The notes: generated by a model not told the origin, from the letters alone. Positions 1 to 5,621 are shown, numbered from the stretch's first letter. The stretch is DNA of 6,765 bases from RGIG8709 sp045537065 (GCA_045537065.1 JAZSOT010000055.1:1-6765), one strand, 5' to 3'. Numbers and translations are program-made.

Positions 1-1
1 A

Positions 2-334
2 AAAATTTTAAAACCATATATAAAAGAACTAAGAATAGAAAATATGGAATCGAGATTTGTTAGAGTAAGCTTTGAGGATTTCTGGAATATCAATATAAAC
101 TCTGTTATAAGAGAGGCATACAAGTCAGAAAGTTTTGAAAACAGCGAAAAAATCCTTGGTGCAGCAAAGCTCAGCTTTAATAATTTAATGCTTGTTGTTT
201 CAACAAGTCTGTCTATGGATATTGATGAAAACTTAAAGAGTAAATACGAAAGAGAACTTGAAAAGATTTTTTCAGAGCTTATGAAGAGACTGAAAAAAAG
301 AATAAAAAGCGGTGATACAAATGAAAGAAAATAA
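2..334 (+). CDS. C-terminal end of an unrecognised protein (5' partial)
   Basis: The reading frame is open from the left edge of the window to the TAA at 332-334, giving about 110 visible residues. An ATG lies at 44, but no Shine-Dalgarno-like sequence precedes it and the frame continues upstream of it, so I read this as the end of a longer protein. The visible part is hydrophilic. It has an alanine/leucine-rich central helix (ILGAAKLSFNNLMLVV) and a strongly charged C-terminal helix rich in Lys, Arg and Glu (KYERELEKIFSELMKRLKKR). There is no convincing membrane span and no motif I recognise. The stop lies 14 bp inside the next gene, so the two are probably cotranscribed and translationally coupled. 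If the ATG at 44 were used, the product would be 96 residues. Function is unknown. Confidence 0.6.
   Translation, partial: KILKPYIKELRIENMESRFVRVSFEDFWNININSVIREAYKSESFENSEKILGAAKLSFNNLMLVVSTSLSMDIDENLKSKYERELEKIFSELMKRLKKRIKSGDTNERK
311..316 (+). promoter_or_regulatory. Ribosome binding site (GGTGAT) that places the SDR gene start at 321
   Basis: GGTGAT pairs with the ATCACC segment at the 3' end of 16S rRNA and ends 4 nt before the ATG at 321. The alternative in-frame GTG at 312 lies inside this site, so it is an unlikely start. The site sits within the last codons of the upstream gene. Confidence 0.55.
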
Positions 335-1058
335 AACTGTTATAATAACGGGGGCATCGAGGGGAATAGGCAGAGAGACAGCTATTCTTTTTGCAAAAAA
401 GGGATATAATGTTGTTGCGAATTATAATAATTCAGAGGTAGAGGCAAAAAAGCTTTTTTCGGAGCTTTCAGATTTAAGTGTAAGTATATTTAAAGCAGAT
501 GTTTCAAATAGAACAGAAACAGATTTGATGTGTGAATTTGCCATAGGAAAGTATGGTAAAATAGATGCTCTTGTAAACAATGCAGGAATATCTTTTGAAT
601 CCTGCCTTTTTTCGGACACCAAAAAGGATGATTGGGAAAAGGTGTATGGTACCAATGTTTTCGGCGTGTTCAACTGTGTTCAGTCGGTGATGCCGTATAT
701 GGTTCATGAAAAGATGGGAAGCATTGTGAATGTATCTTCAATATGGGGAATAACAGGTGCTTCCTGTGAGGCTCTATATTCTTCCTCAAAAGCGGCAGTA
801 ATAGGTTTCACCAAAGCGATGGCAAAGGAGCTTGCTCCATCAGGAATAAGAGTCAATGCAGTAGCTCCCGGTGTCATTAAAACAGAAATGAATGATTTCT
901 TGTCCCAGGAAGAAAAGAGTGCCCTCACAGAAGAAATTCCTCTTGGAAGATGGGGAATGCCATCGGAGGTTGCAGAATCTATTTATTTTCTTACCGAACA
1001 TTCTTCATATATAACAGGGCAGGTGCTCACGGTTGACGGGGGATTTATCGGAATATGA
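321..1058 (+). CDS. ymfI: SDR-family reductase, probable elongation factor P 5-aminopentanone reductase (YmfI-like; FabG relative)
   Basis: This is a 245-residue classical short-chain dehydrogenase/reductase, full length for the family. The Rossmann nucleotide-binding motif TGASRGIG is at residues 10-17 and NNAG at 86-89. The catalytic set is Asn112, Ser140, Tyr153 and Lys157 (YSSSK), followed by the VNAVAPG loop at 178-184. The stretch SSIWGITGASCE (139-150) is, from memory, characteristic of YmfI-type proteins, which in Bacillus subtilis reduce the 5-aminopentanone group on elongation factor P. Fatty-acid FabG enzymes usually read differently here. That assignment is inferred by resemblance, and 3-oxoacyl-ACP reductase remains possible. 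No acyl-carrier or other fatty-acid gene lies nearby, nor does the EF-P gene. The ATG at 321 is chosen over the GTG at 312 because of the GGTGAT ribosome binding site. The gene overlaps the upstream frame by 14 bp and the downstream gene by 4 bp (ATGA), so it is an internal operon member. Confidence 0.85.
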   Translation: MKENKTVIITGASRGIGRETAILFAKKGYNVVANYNNSEVEAKKLFSELSDLSVSIFKADVSNRTETDLMCEFAIGKYGKIDALVNNAGISFESCLFSDTKKDDWEKVYGTNVFGVFNCVQSVMPYMVHEKMGSIVNVSSIWGITGASCEALYSSSKAAVIGFTKAMAKELAPSGIRVNAVAPGVIKTEMNDFLSQEEKSALTEEIPLGRWGMPSEVAESIYFLTEHSSYITGQVLTVDGGFIGI

Positions 1059-1858
1059 AAATAAGACTTGCCGAAATGAAAGATACCGATACCCTTAAGG
1101 CTATGTGGCTTAATATTTTTGAAGATTCGGAAAAATTTGTTGAATGGAATTTTAAATATAATTATAAGCCCCAAAATGTGGTTTTGTGCGAGGAAGAGGG
1201 AGAGATAGTATCATCTCTTCACCTTATTTCCTATGATGTGAAGATAAAAGGAAAAACATATAAGGCGGTTTATATTTCTGCAGTTGCAACTCTTAAAAAG
1301 GTGAGGGGACGTGGCTACGCATCCAAAATTTTGAATTTTGCTATCGATGAAATAAAGAAAAGAGGAGCAGACATTGCTTTTTTAGTGCCTGCAGTTGAAG
1401 GATTTTACGAAAAATTCGGATTTTTAAAGGTGCTTGAAAAGGAAGAGTTGAGCTTTAGGAAAGATGCAAAGGATACTGAAGTCACAGATAATAAAAATAC
1501 CGTATATGAAATTTTTTTAGAGTGTATGAAAAATAAGGATAATTGCGTTTTGCGAAGCAAAGGGGATATTGACCTTATTTTAGCCGATGCTATAGAAAAT
1601 ACAGGGGGAGATGTAAAAGTTCTTCCCGATAAATCAGGCTATGTTATTTTTAAAAATGAAAAAGATAACATATCGCTTTTTGAAATAATGGCAAAGAGTA
1701 AAGAATCGGAAGAAAAACTTTTGGGATATTTGGGACAGTTTGGGAAAGAAATAAAGATAGCCTACCCGCCCCTTATGATAAAAACGATAAATGAAAAAAT
1801 CGGGATAAATCCTTTGGAAATATCCCGATATAATTCGTATTTTAATTTAATTTTATAA
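1055..1858 (+). CDS. GNAT-family N-acetyltransferase, Eis-like two-part architecture
   Basis: This 267-residue protein has an N-terminal GNAT acetyltransferase domain (about residues 1-130). The acetyl-CoA pyrophosphate-binding motif is VRGRGYAS at 83-90, within the usual strand-helix context (VYISAVATLKK...). A PAVEGFYEKFGF segment at 112-123 is the typical GNAT motif B end. A further ~130-residue C-terminal part without a clear motif makes the protein longer than a single-domain GNAT and recalls the Eis-like acetyltransferases. Those proteins often begin with the same IRLAEMKDTDTLKAMW-type pattern. The substrate cannot be deduced. The start codon overlaps the stop of the reductase gene (ATGA), with a GGGGGA stretch 11 nt upstream, so translation is probably coupled. 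It is the last gene of the plus-strand operon, and its stop is one base from the stop of the convergent phosphofructokinase gene. Confidence 0.85.
   Translation: MKIRLAEMKDTDTLKAMWLNIFEDSEKFVEWNFKYNYKPQNVVLCEEEGEIVSSLHLISYDVKIKGKTYKAVYISAVATLKKVRGRGYASKILNFAIDEIKKRGADIAFLVPAVEGFYEKFGFLKVLEKEELSFRKDAKDTEVTDNKNTVYEIFLECMKNKDNCVLRSKGDIDLILADAIENTGGDVKVLPDKSGYVIFKNEKDNISLFEIMAKSKESEEKLLGYLGQFGKEIKIAYPPLMIKTINEKIGINPLEISRYNSYFNLIL
1794..1829 (-). terminator. Intrinsic terminator of the proA-pfp operon, inside the acetyltransferase gene
   Basis: On the minus strand a 9-bp perfect stem (ATCGGGATA / TATCCCGAT) continues through a two-base mismatch into 3 further pairs closed by an AAA loop. It is followed at once by a T run (positions 1798-1794, six Ts counting the last stem base). 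It lies about 30 nt past the phosphofructokinase stop. On the plus strand the stem is followed only by a scattered T-rich stretch, so termination in that direction would be weaker. Confidence 0.75.
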
Positions 1859-1859
1859 C

Positions 1860-3077
1860 TTATTCTGCAAACTTAATAAGCCCGTTTTCATAAACGGTTG
1901 AAAGCTCTCCCTCTATGAGTGGTGCTGCATAATCGAAGAATTTCTCTGTAACAGCGAAACCGTCTTCAGTAAGCATCTCAAGGGGGATTTTCTTTTCAAA
2001 ATTTGCAACCTTTTGAGCATCAAAAGCTTCAATTTCAACCTTGTATGGTTTGTCAGAAATTCTCTTGAATCCTGCCATAACCCCTGTCTGTCCGTTTTGT
2101 GCAAAAGCGTATGCTCCCATACCAACTCTTACTGATTCTTCAATGTCTGTGCGGGATGCAAGGGCAGAGAAACATCTTTGGAGAGTGCTAAGCTCAATTG
2201 TTCTTGTTTTAATTCCAAGCTCTTTTGAAATAAGATTTTCAACAATTCTTCCAACACCGCCTAAAACTGCGTGACTGAAACTATCGTCAGCCTTTGCTCT
2301 TTTTGAAAGAGCCTCGCCAACATATGCTCCGTCTTTATTTTTGATACCCTCGGATAGAGCTATCATAACTGTTCCTTTTTCGTTTGCAACCTTCTCAATC
2401 TTTTTGATAAAGCTGTTTTCGTCAAATGGTGATTCTGGAACTGCAATTATATCAGTAAAGGTTTTTCCTCCCTGATTTGCAAGAGCAGCGGCAGCAGTAA
2501 GCCAGCCTGCGTTTCTTCCCATTATTTCAAGGATAACAACAGATTTCATTTTGTAAACCCCTGTATCAAGAGCAAGCTGTTTAACAGAGTTTGCAACAAA
2601 TTTTGCTGCAGAACCAAAACCAGGTGTGTGGTCGGTTAAATAAAGGTCATTGTCTATAGTTTTTGGAACACCAACGATTAAGACATCAATATTCTTTTCT
2701 TTTGCGTAGCGGGAAAGCTTTGCCACTGTGTCCATTGAATCGTTTCCACCAATGTAGAAGAATTTTTTTATGTCGTGCTTTTTAAAAATTTCAAATATTT
2801 TTATGTAAGTTCCCTCATCTTCCTTAATGTCGGGGAGCTTTTTTCTGCAAGAGCCAAGGAATGATGACGGTGTCTGCTTAAGTAAGTTAAGCTTAAAATC
2901 ATCCTTGAAATCGCTCATATCTCTGAAATTTTCCGCTAAAACACCTTCGATTCCGTTAAGTGCACCAAAAACAGTGTCAACAGAAGAATCGCCAAAGGCT
3001 CCTTTTATAACACCTGCAAGTGTTGCGTTAATTGCAGCGGTAGGTCCGCCTGATTGTGCTGTTAAAACGTTGTTCAT
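1860..3077 (-). CDS. pfp: PPi-type (diphosphate-dependent) 6-phosphofructokinase
   Basis: This 405-residue enzyme of the phosphofructokinase family phosphorylates fructose 6-phosphate to fructose 1,6-bisphosphate in cytosolic glycolysis. The N-terminal TAQSGGPTAAINA loop (6-18) starts the phosphoryl-donor site. GGNDS is at 110-114, PKTIDND at 138-144 with the catalytic Asp142, and MGRNAGW at 186-192. Two residues decide the donor: Asp113, where ATP-dependent enzymes have Gly (GGDGS), and Lys139, where they have Gly (PGTIDND). Both are the pyrophosphate-type choice, so the reaction is probably reversible and PPi-driven. GGNDS has Asn112 where many family members have Asp. A related role on sedoheptulose 7-phosphate, known for some clostridial PPi enzymes, cannot be excluded. 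The start ATG has an AAGGAGAG ribosome binding site about 8 nt upstream. That site lies directly against the stop of proA, 16 bp away, so the two form an operon. Confidence 0.93.
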   Translation of the reverse strand: MNNVLTAQSGGPTAAINATLAGVIKGAFGDSSVDTVFGALNGIEGVLAENFRDMSDFKDDFKLNLLKQTPSSFLGSCRKKLPDIKEDEGTYIKIFEIFKKHDIKKFFYIGGNDSMDTVAKLSRYAKEKNIDVLIVGVPKTIDNDLYLTDHTPGFGSAAKFVANSVKQLALDTGVYKMKSVVILEIMGRNAGWLTAAAALANQGGKTFTDIIAVPESPFDENSFIKKIEKVANEKGTVMIALSEGIKNKDGAYVGEALSKRAKADDSFSHAVLGGVGRIVENLISKELGIKTRTIELSTLQRCFSALASRTDIEESVRVGMGAYAFAQNGQTGVMAGFKRISDKPYKVEIEAFDAQKVANFEKKIPLEMLTEDGFAVTEKFFDYAAPLIEGELSTVYENGLIKFAE

Positions 3078-3093
3078 AATATTTCTCTCCTTT

Positions 3094-4347
3094 TTATCTT
3101 ACTTGACCGTTTCCTTGTATTATGTATTTGTATGTAGTAAGTGCCGCAAGCCCCATTGGACCTCTTGAGTGAAGCTTTTGAGTGCTTATTCCAATTTCTG
3201 CACCAAATCCAAATTCTCCCCCGTCTGTAAAGCGGGTTGATGCATTATGGTAAACTGCAGCAGCGTCTATCATACTAAGAAATTTTTCAGCATTTTCCTT
3301 ATTTTCTGTAATTATTGCCTCGGAATGCATTGTGCTGTGTGTGTTGATGTGTTCTATAGCATCGTCTGTGTTTTCTGCAACCTTTATGGCAATTTTTAAA
3401 TCTAGGAATTCTTCATTCCATTCATCATCCTTTGCAAGGGTAATGTCAGGATATTTTTCGGTTGTATATTTATCTCCCAGAATTTCAACATTTTTTTCTC
3501 TAAGTGCAGGGATAATTAACTTTAGGAAATCATCTGCAATATTTTTATGTAAAACAATTTTTTCTGCAGCATTGCAAACAGAAGGTCTTGAGGTCTTTGC
3601 GTTGATTATGATATCTAATGCCTTTTTAAAGTCTGCAAATTCATCAACATAAATATGGCAGTTTCCGGTTCCCGTCTGGATTGCAGGAACTGTTGAGTTC
3701 TCAACAACAGACCGTATAAGATTTGCTCCGCCGCGGGGAATAATAACATCAAGATATTTGTCCATCTTCATAAGATTTAAAGCGCTGTCTCTTGAAATAT
3801 CTTCAACAAGTGATATAGTCCCGTCAGGGAGACCTGCATCTTTCAAAGCATCACTCATAACCTTAACAATTGCTATGTTTGAGTTTATTGCTTCTTTTCC
3901 ACCACGGAGAATAACTGCGTTTCCTGATTTCAAGGTAAGAGAGGCAGCATCTGCAGTAACATTCGGTCTTGCCTCATATATGATACCAACAACACCTAAT
4001 GGAACTCTCATTTTTTCTATTTTAAGTCCGTTCGGTCTTGAGCACTCTTCTAAAACCGTACCCACTGGGTCATCAAGAGTTACAATCTTCCTTATGCCGT
4101 CTGCAATATCTGAAATTCTTTCTTTTGTAAGAAGAAGTCTGTCAATTAGAACCTCCTTAACAGAGTTTTTCTTTGCATTTTCAATATCTTTTTTGTTGGC
4201 ATCTAAAATAAAGTCAATATTATTTTCAAGAGCATCTGCGATTTTCAATAGAGCATTGTTTTTTTCTTCTGTGCTCAGAATTGCAAGATAAGATGCCGCT
4301 TTTTTTGCTTTTTTGCCTATGTCATAAAGACTATTCAATGTAAGCAT
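3094..4347 (-). CDS. proA: Glutamate-5-semialdehyde dehydrogenase (gamma-glutamyl phosphate reductase)
   Basis: This is a 417-residue full-length ProA. It reduces gamma-glutamyl phosphate to glutamate 5-semialdehyde with NADPH, the second step of proline synthesis from glutamate. It belongs to the aldehyde dehydrogenase superfamily. Visible family blocks are VPLGVVGIIYEARPNVT (115-131) and SGNAVILRGGKEA (141-153). The catalytic cysteine is Cys258 in SRPSVCNAAE, and the C-terminal block is NASTRFTDGGEFGFGAEIG (368-386) followed by STQKLHSRGPMGL (388-400). An in-frame TAG lies six bases before the ATG, so the start is the ATG at 4347 or a later codon. The AGGAG sequence abuts this ATG with no spacer, so an in-frame TTG at 4338 (giving 414 residues) may be the true start. 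The glutamate kinase gene proB, the usual partner, is not adjacent; the upstream neighbour is a tRNA. It is cotranscribed with pfp. Confidence 0.95.
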   Translation of the reverse strand: MLTLNSLYDIGKKAKKAASYLAILSTEEKNNALLKIADALENNIDFILDANKKDIENAKKNSVKEVLIDRLLLTKERISDIADGIRKIVTLDDPVGTVLEECSRPNGLKIEKMRVPLGVVGIIYEARPNVTADAASLTLKSGNAVILRGGKEAINSNIAIVKVMSDALKDAGLPDGTISLVEDISRDSALNLMKMDKYLDVIIPRGGANLIRSVVENSTVPAIQTGTGNCHIYVDEFADFKKALDIIINAKTSRPSVCNAAEKIVLHKNIADDFLKLIIPALREKNVEILGDKYTTEKYPDITLAKDDEWNEEFLDLKIAIKVAENTDDAIEHINTHSTMHSEAIITENKENAEKFLSMIDAAAVYHNASTRFTDGGEFGFGAEIGISTQKLHSRGPMGLAALTTYKYIIQGNGQVR

Positions 4348-4352
4348 CTCCT
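4348..4352 (-). promoter_or_regulatory. proA ribosome binding site (AGGAG) touching the ATG
   Basis: On the minus strand AGGAG is followed directly by ATG at 4347, too close for normal use. The in-frame TTG at 4338 is 9 nt away, an ordinary spacing. The site therefore casts doubt on the ATG start. Confidence 0.55.
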
Positions 4353-4373
4353 AAAATTCAAATTACAGTTTCT

Positions 4374-4402
4374 AGTATATCATAAACAATTTGTTTATAC
4401 AA
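4374..4402 (-). promoter_or_regulatory. Sigma-A promoter of proA-pfp
   Basis: On the minus strand TTGTAT (4402-4397) and TATACT (4379-4374) are separated by exactly 17 bp. The start point should be near 4367, leaving a leader of about 20 nt. That is too short for a T-box or attenuator, so control is expected at initiation. Confidence 0.7.
4382..4398. promoter_or_regulatory. Perfect inverted repeat in the proA promoter spacer (candidate operator)
   Basis: ATAAACAA-T-TTGTTTAT is a perfect 8+1+8 inverted repeat. It occupies nearly the whole spacer between the -35 and -10 hexamers and touches the -35. A dimeric protein bound here would block RNA polymerase. The half-site orientation is opposite to the Rex site (TTGTnA...TnACAA), and I do not recognise the regulator. 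Confidence 0.55.
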
Positions 4403-4470
4403 GTAAAAATTATATTAAGTTTTCTGAATCTCTAGAAGGTTGTATATTTCAAATAAAGAGAAAAATATAG

Positions 4471-4499
4471 AAAAAGGCACCTTTTAAAGGCGCCTTTTT
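4471..4499 (-). terminator. Intrinsic terminator of tRNA-Leu
   Basis: On the minus strand an 11-bp stem (AAAAAGGCGCC / GGTGCCTTTTT, one G-T pair) closes a 7-nt loop and ends in a T run. The first stem base is the final A of the tRNA's encoded CCA. The flanking A and T runs make it symmetrical, so it could also stop plus-strand transcription. Confidence 0.85.
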
Positions 4500-4585
4500 G
4501 GTGCGGATAACAGGACTTGAACCTGCATGAAACCTAATTCACATGGACCTGAACCATGCGCGTCTGCCAATTCCGCCATATCCGC
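4499..4585 (-). tRNA. tRNA-Leu, anticodon CAG (reads CUG), CCA encoded
   Basis: The acceptor stem pairs GCGGATA (4585-4579) with TATCCGC (4509-4503), followed by discriminator A and an encoded CCA. The D-arm region has the leucine-tRNA stretch GGAATTGGCAGACGC. The anticodon stem CATGG / CCATG closes a 7-base loop TTCAGGT with anticodon CAG. A long class II variable arm (TGAA...TTCA) follows, then the T arm GCAGG-TTCAAGT-CCTGT. The long variable arm, the D-arm sequence and the anticodon all agree on leucine. The gene has its own promoter and terminator, so it is a single-gene unit separate from proA. Confidence 0.96.
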
Positions 4586-4609
4586 GAATTTCTTAATGAA
4601 ACTTTTTGT

Positions 4610-4638
4610 ATTATATCATTTTCCGCCTGGTAAGTCAA
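4610..4638 (-). promoter_or_regulatory. Sigma-A promoter of tRNA-Leu
   Basis: On the minus strand TTGACT (4638-4633) and a perfect TATAAT (4615-4610) are 17 bp apart, the strongest promoter match in the window. The start point is predicted near 4603, about 18 nt before the mature tRNA. Confidence 0.9.
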
Positions 4639-4812
4639 GAAATATTATAAAAAACGGTAAAATCAGGGGTTTGTTAGTTTACATAATATCAAAAATATAA
4701 TAAAAAACGGACTTTTCAAAAAAATTTTTTACAAAATAATGTGGTTTAAGATAAAAATTATTAAAAAAATGTCAACCTGTTGAAAATTCAAAAAAAGGGG
4801 CGAAAAGAATTG

Positions 4813-4840
4813 TTGCAATTTTTCCAAAACGTGGTAAAAT
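4813..4840 (+). promoter_or_regulatory. Probable promoter of the small 85-residue gene
   Basis: TTGCAA (4813-4818) and TAAAAT (4835-4840) are 16 bp apart. The -10 carries an extended TG motif (TGGTAAAAT). The start point would be near 4847, leaving a leader of about 70 nt. The 331-bp gap between the tRNA and this gene (4586-4916) otherwise holds the divergent tRNA promoter, a near-duplicate 16-mer (4642-4657 and 4695-4710) and the leader palindrome at 4868. Confidence 0.55.
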
Positions 4841-4867
4841 TATATTAGATTAAATTTAAGCTAATTA

Positions 4868-4885
4868 AAAATTTCATGAAATTTT
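4868..4885. promoter_or_regulatory. Perfect 18-bp palindrome in the leader of the small gene
   Basis: AAAATTTCATGAAATTTT is identical to its own reverse complement. It lies between the predicted transcription start (about 4847) and the Shine-Dalgarno sequence (4893). That position fits an operator for a dimeric repressor. As RNA it could form only a weak AT hairpin. The binding protein is not identified. Confidence 0.45.
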
Positions 4886-4892
4886 AAGAAAC

Positions 4893-4902
4893 AGAAAGGA
4901 GG
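4893..4902 (+). promoter_or_regulatory. Full-length Shine-Dalgarno sequence with a long spacer
   Basis: AGAAAGGAGG matches the 16S rRNA tail over ten bases, but it stands 14 nt before the first in-frame ATG (4917) and 23 nt before the next (4926). No ATG, GTG or TTG in this frame lies closer. Confidence 0.6.
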
Positions 4903-4916
4903 AAATCAGCTTACTA

Positions 4917-5174
4917 ATGATAAATATGGAAACAAAAAATTTGTGTTTTAAGGTTAAATACGATGATTTTGATGCAATATATTCTGTTGTGGAAAGCCCA
5001 AAACCGGAATTGCCCGCATATGGGATCAAAGTTGAATGCGGTGATGACAATTCAGATTGTATGGAAAATATATTTTTTACAGCAGAAGAGGCTTATGAAA
5101 GATGTAAATGGCTTGGTGAAAACGAAGTGTTTACCCAAGGCTTCAGGGACGTTATGGCTGATATCATGCAGTAA
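4917..5174 (+). CDS. Small conserved clostridial-type protein, DUF6514-like
   Basis: This is an 85-residue acidic, soluble protein with no signal peptide or membrane span. The pattern consists of an N-terminal beta-rich part, YGIKVE at 35-40, an aromatic strand (IFFTAEEAYERCKWLGEN, about 52-69) and a C-terminal FRDVMADI helix. It resembles the small DUF6514 proteins of Clostridia, whose function is unknown; the match is by eye and not certain. It has its own predicted promoter and a strong, though distant, ribosome binding site, so it is probably a real, well-expressed gene. It is divergent from tRNA-Leu and lies upstream of the broken pdaB. The start could also be the ATG at 4926, giving 82 residues. 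A weak AT-rich hairpin at 5185-5202 follows the gene but has no T run. Confidence 0.75.
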   Translation: MINMETKNLCFKVKYDDFDAIYSVVESPKPELPAYGIKVECGDDNSDCMENIFFTAEEAYERCKWLGENEVFTQGFRDVMADIMQ

Positions 5175-5302
5175 ATCATTTAACTAGAGAAACGTTTTTC
5201 TAAATACTACACTTGTTTTTATTTGCAAGTGAGAACATAAATTCTAAAAACAATATAGCCTTCATATATTTATACTACCCAAATGAAAGGAGTGTAAATC
5301 TT

Positions 5303-5503
5303 ATGAAGGTTTTTGTTTTTAGCAAAAAAACAGGAATTATTTATTGTATAATGCTTATTTGCCTGACGCTGATTATATCTGTCGGAAAAAGAGAGGCGGC
5401 TCTTGTTGCGGGAGCAGAAAGAGATTTGCCTATATACTGTGTTGATAAGGGCGATGAAAAAATTGTAGCTATGTCTTTTGATGCTGCGTGGGGAAATGGT
5501 TAA
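5303..5503 (+). pseudogene. pdaB: pdaB, 5' part only: sporulation polysaccharide deacetylase broken at the first catalytic motif
   Basis: The frame encodes 66 residues: MKVFVFSKK, a hydrophobic membrane anchor (about 11-27), then LPIYCVDKGDEKIVAMSFDAAWGN. This N-terminus and the SFDAAWGN form of NodB motif 1 are typical of the PdaB family of membrane-anchored sporulation deacetylases acting on spore peptidoglycan. Asp60 is the expected catalytic base. Family members are about 250 residues long, so most of the NodB domain is missing: TAA then TAG follow directly. The next ~120 bases in the other forward frames do not continue the deacetylase, so this is a break in the DNA rather than a point frameshift. 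The ATG at 5303 is chosen because AAAGGAGTG (5286-5294) precedes it at good spacing. An upstream in-frame ATG at 5213 has no ribosome binding site. No convincing sigma-A promoter is visible; a CATATATT at 5263 resembles a sigma-E -10. The intact start suggests a recent break or a reversible interruption. Confidence 0.8.
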
Positions 5504-5621
5504 TAGCGAATATAGAAATCAATAGGGTTTCAGAGACTCAAATTTTGAATTTTAAAGAAATTATACTTATATTATATAATACATATATAAAATTGTAAAG
5601 TAAATAATGTTAAAAAATCGT
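5504..5621. other. Junction between broken pdaB and the minus-strand lysis-type genes
   Basis: This very AT-rich stretch has no credible gene. It starts immediately after the pdaB stop, and the real change from pdaB sequence to foreign sequence probably lies at about 5490-5503. If a mobile element is present, its attachment site should be here. I could not delimit a core or a repeat without the other end. Confidence 0.4.

Noticed and set aside
312..320. GTG start at 312 for the SDR reductase
   Set aside because: The GTG is part of the GGTGAT ribosome binding site itself. The ATG at 321 has correct spacing and gives the usual family N-terminus.
2827..3168. 113-codon plus-strand open frame across the pfp start and proA end
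   Set aside because: It is antisense to two clear genes, crosses their junction and shows low-complexity Ser/Leu/Pro-rich content typical of a shadow frame.
3758..4291. 177-codon plus-strand open frame
   Set aside because: It is the antisense shadow of proA, has no ribosome binding site and no recognisable protein features, while the proA motifs are complete on the other strand.
4418..4432. CodY-box-like sequence upstream of the proA promoter
   Set aside because: It has four mismatches to the 15-base consensus, too weak in DNA this rich in A and T.
5210..5231. Hairpin CACTTG / CAAGTG between the small gene and pdaB
   Set aside because: The stem is 6 bp with a 10-nt loop and no T run follows, so it is not a convincing terminator or riboswitch.
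5213..5302. Longer N-terminus of pdaB from the ATG at 5213
   Set aside because: No Shine-Dalgarno sequence precedes it, the added residues do not look like PdaB, and a good ribosome binding site sits before 5303.
5545..5573. Promoter-like TTGAAT-17-TATATT on the plus strand
   Set aside because: It lies in extremely AT-rich DNA with no gene downstream on that strand, so a chance match is likely.
5503..5620. A simple frameshift in pdaB
   Set aside because: Other forward frames after the stop do not continue the NodB domain, so the downstream sequence is different DNA.
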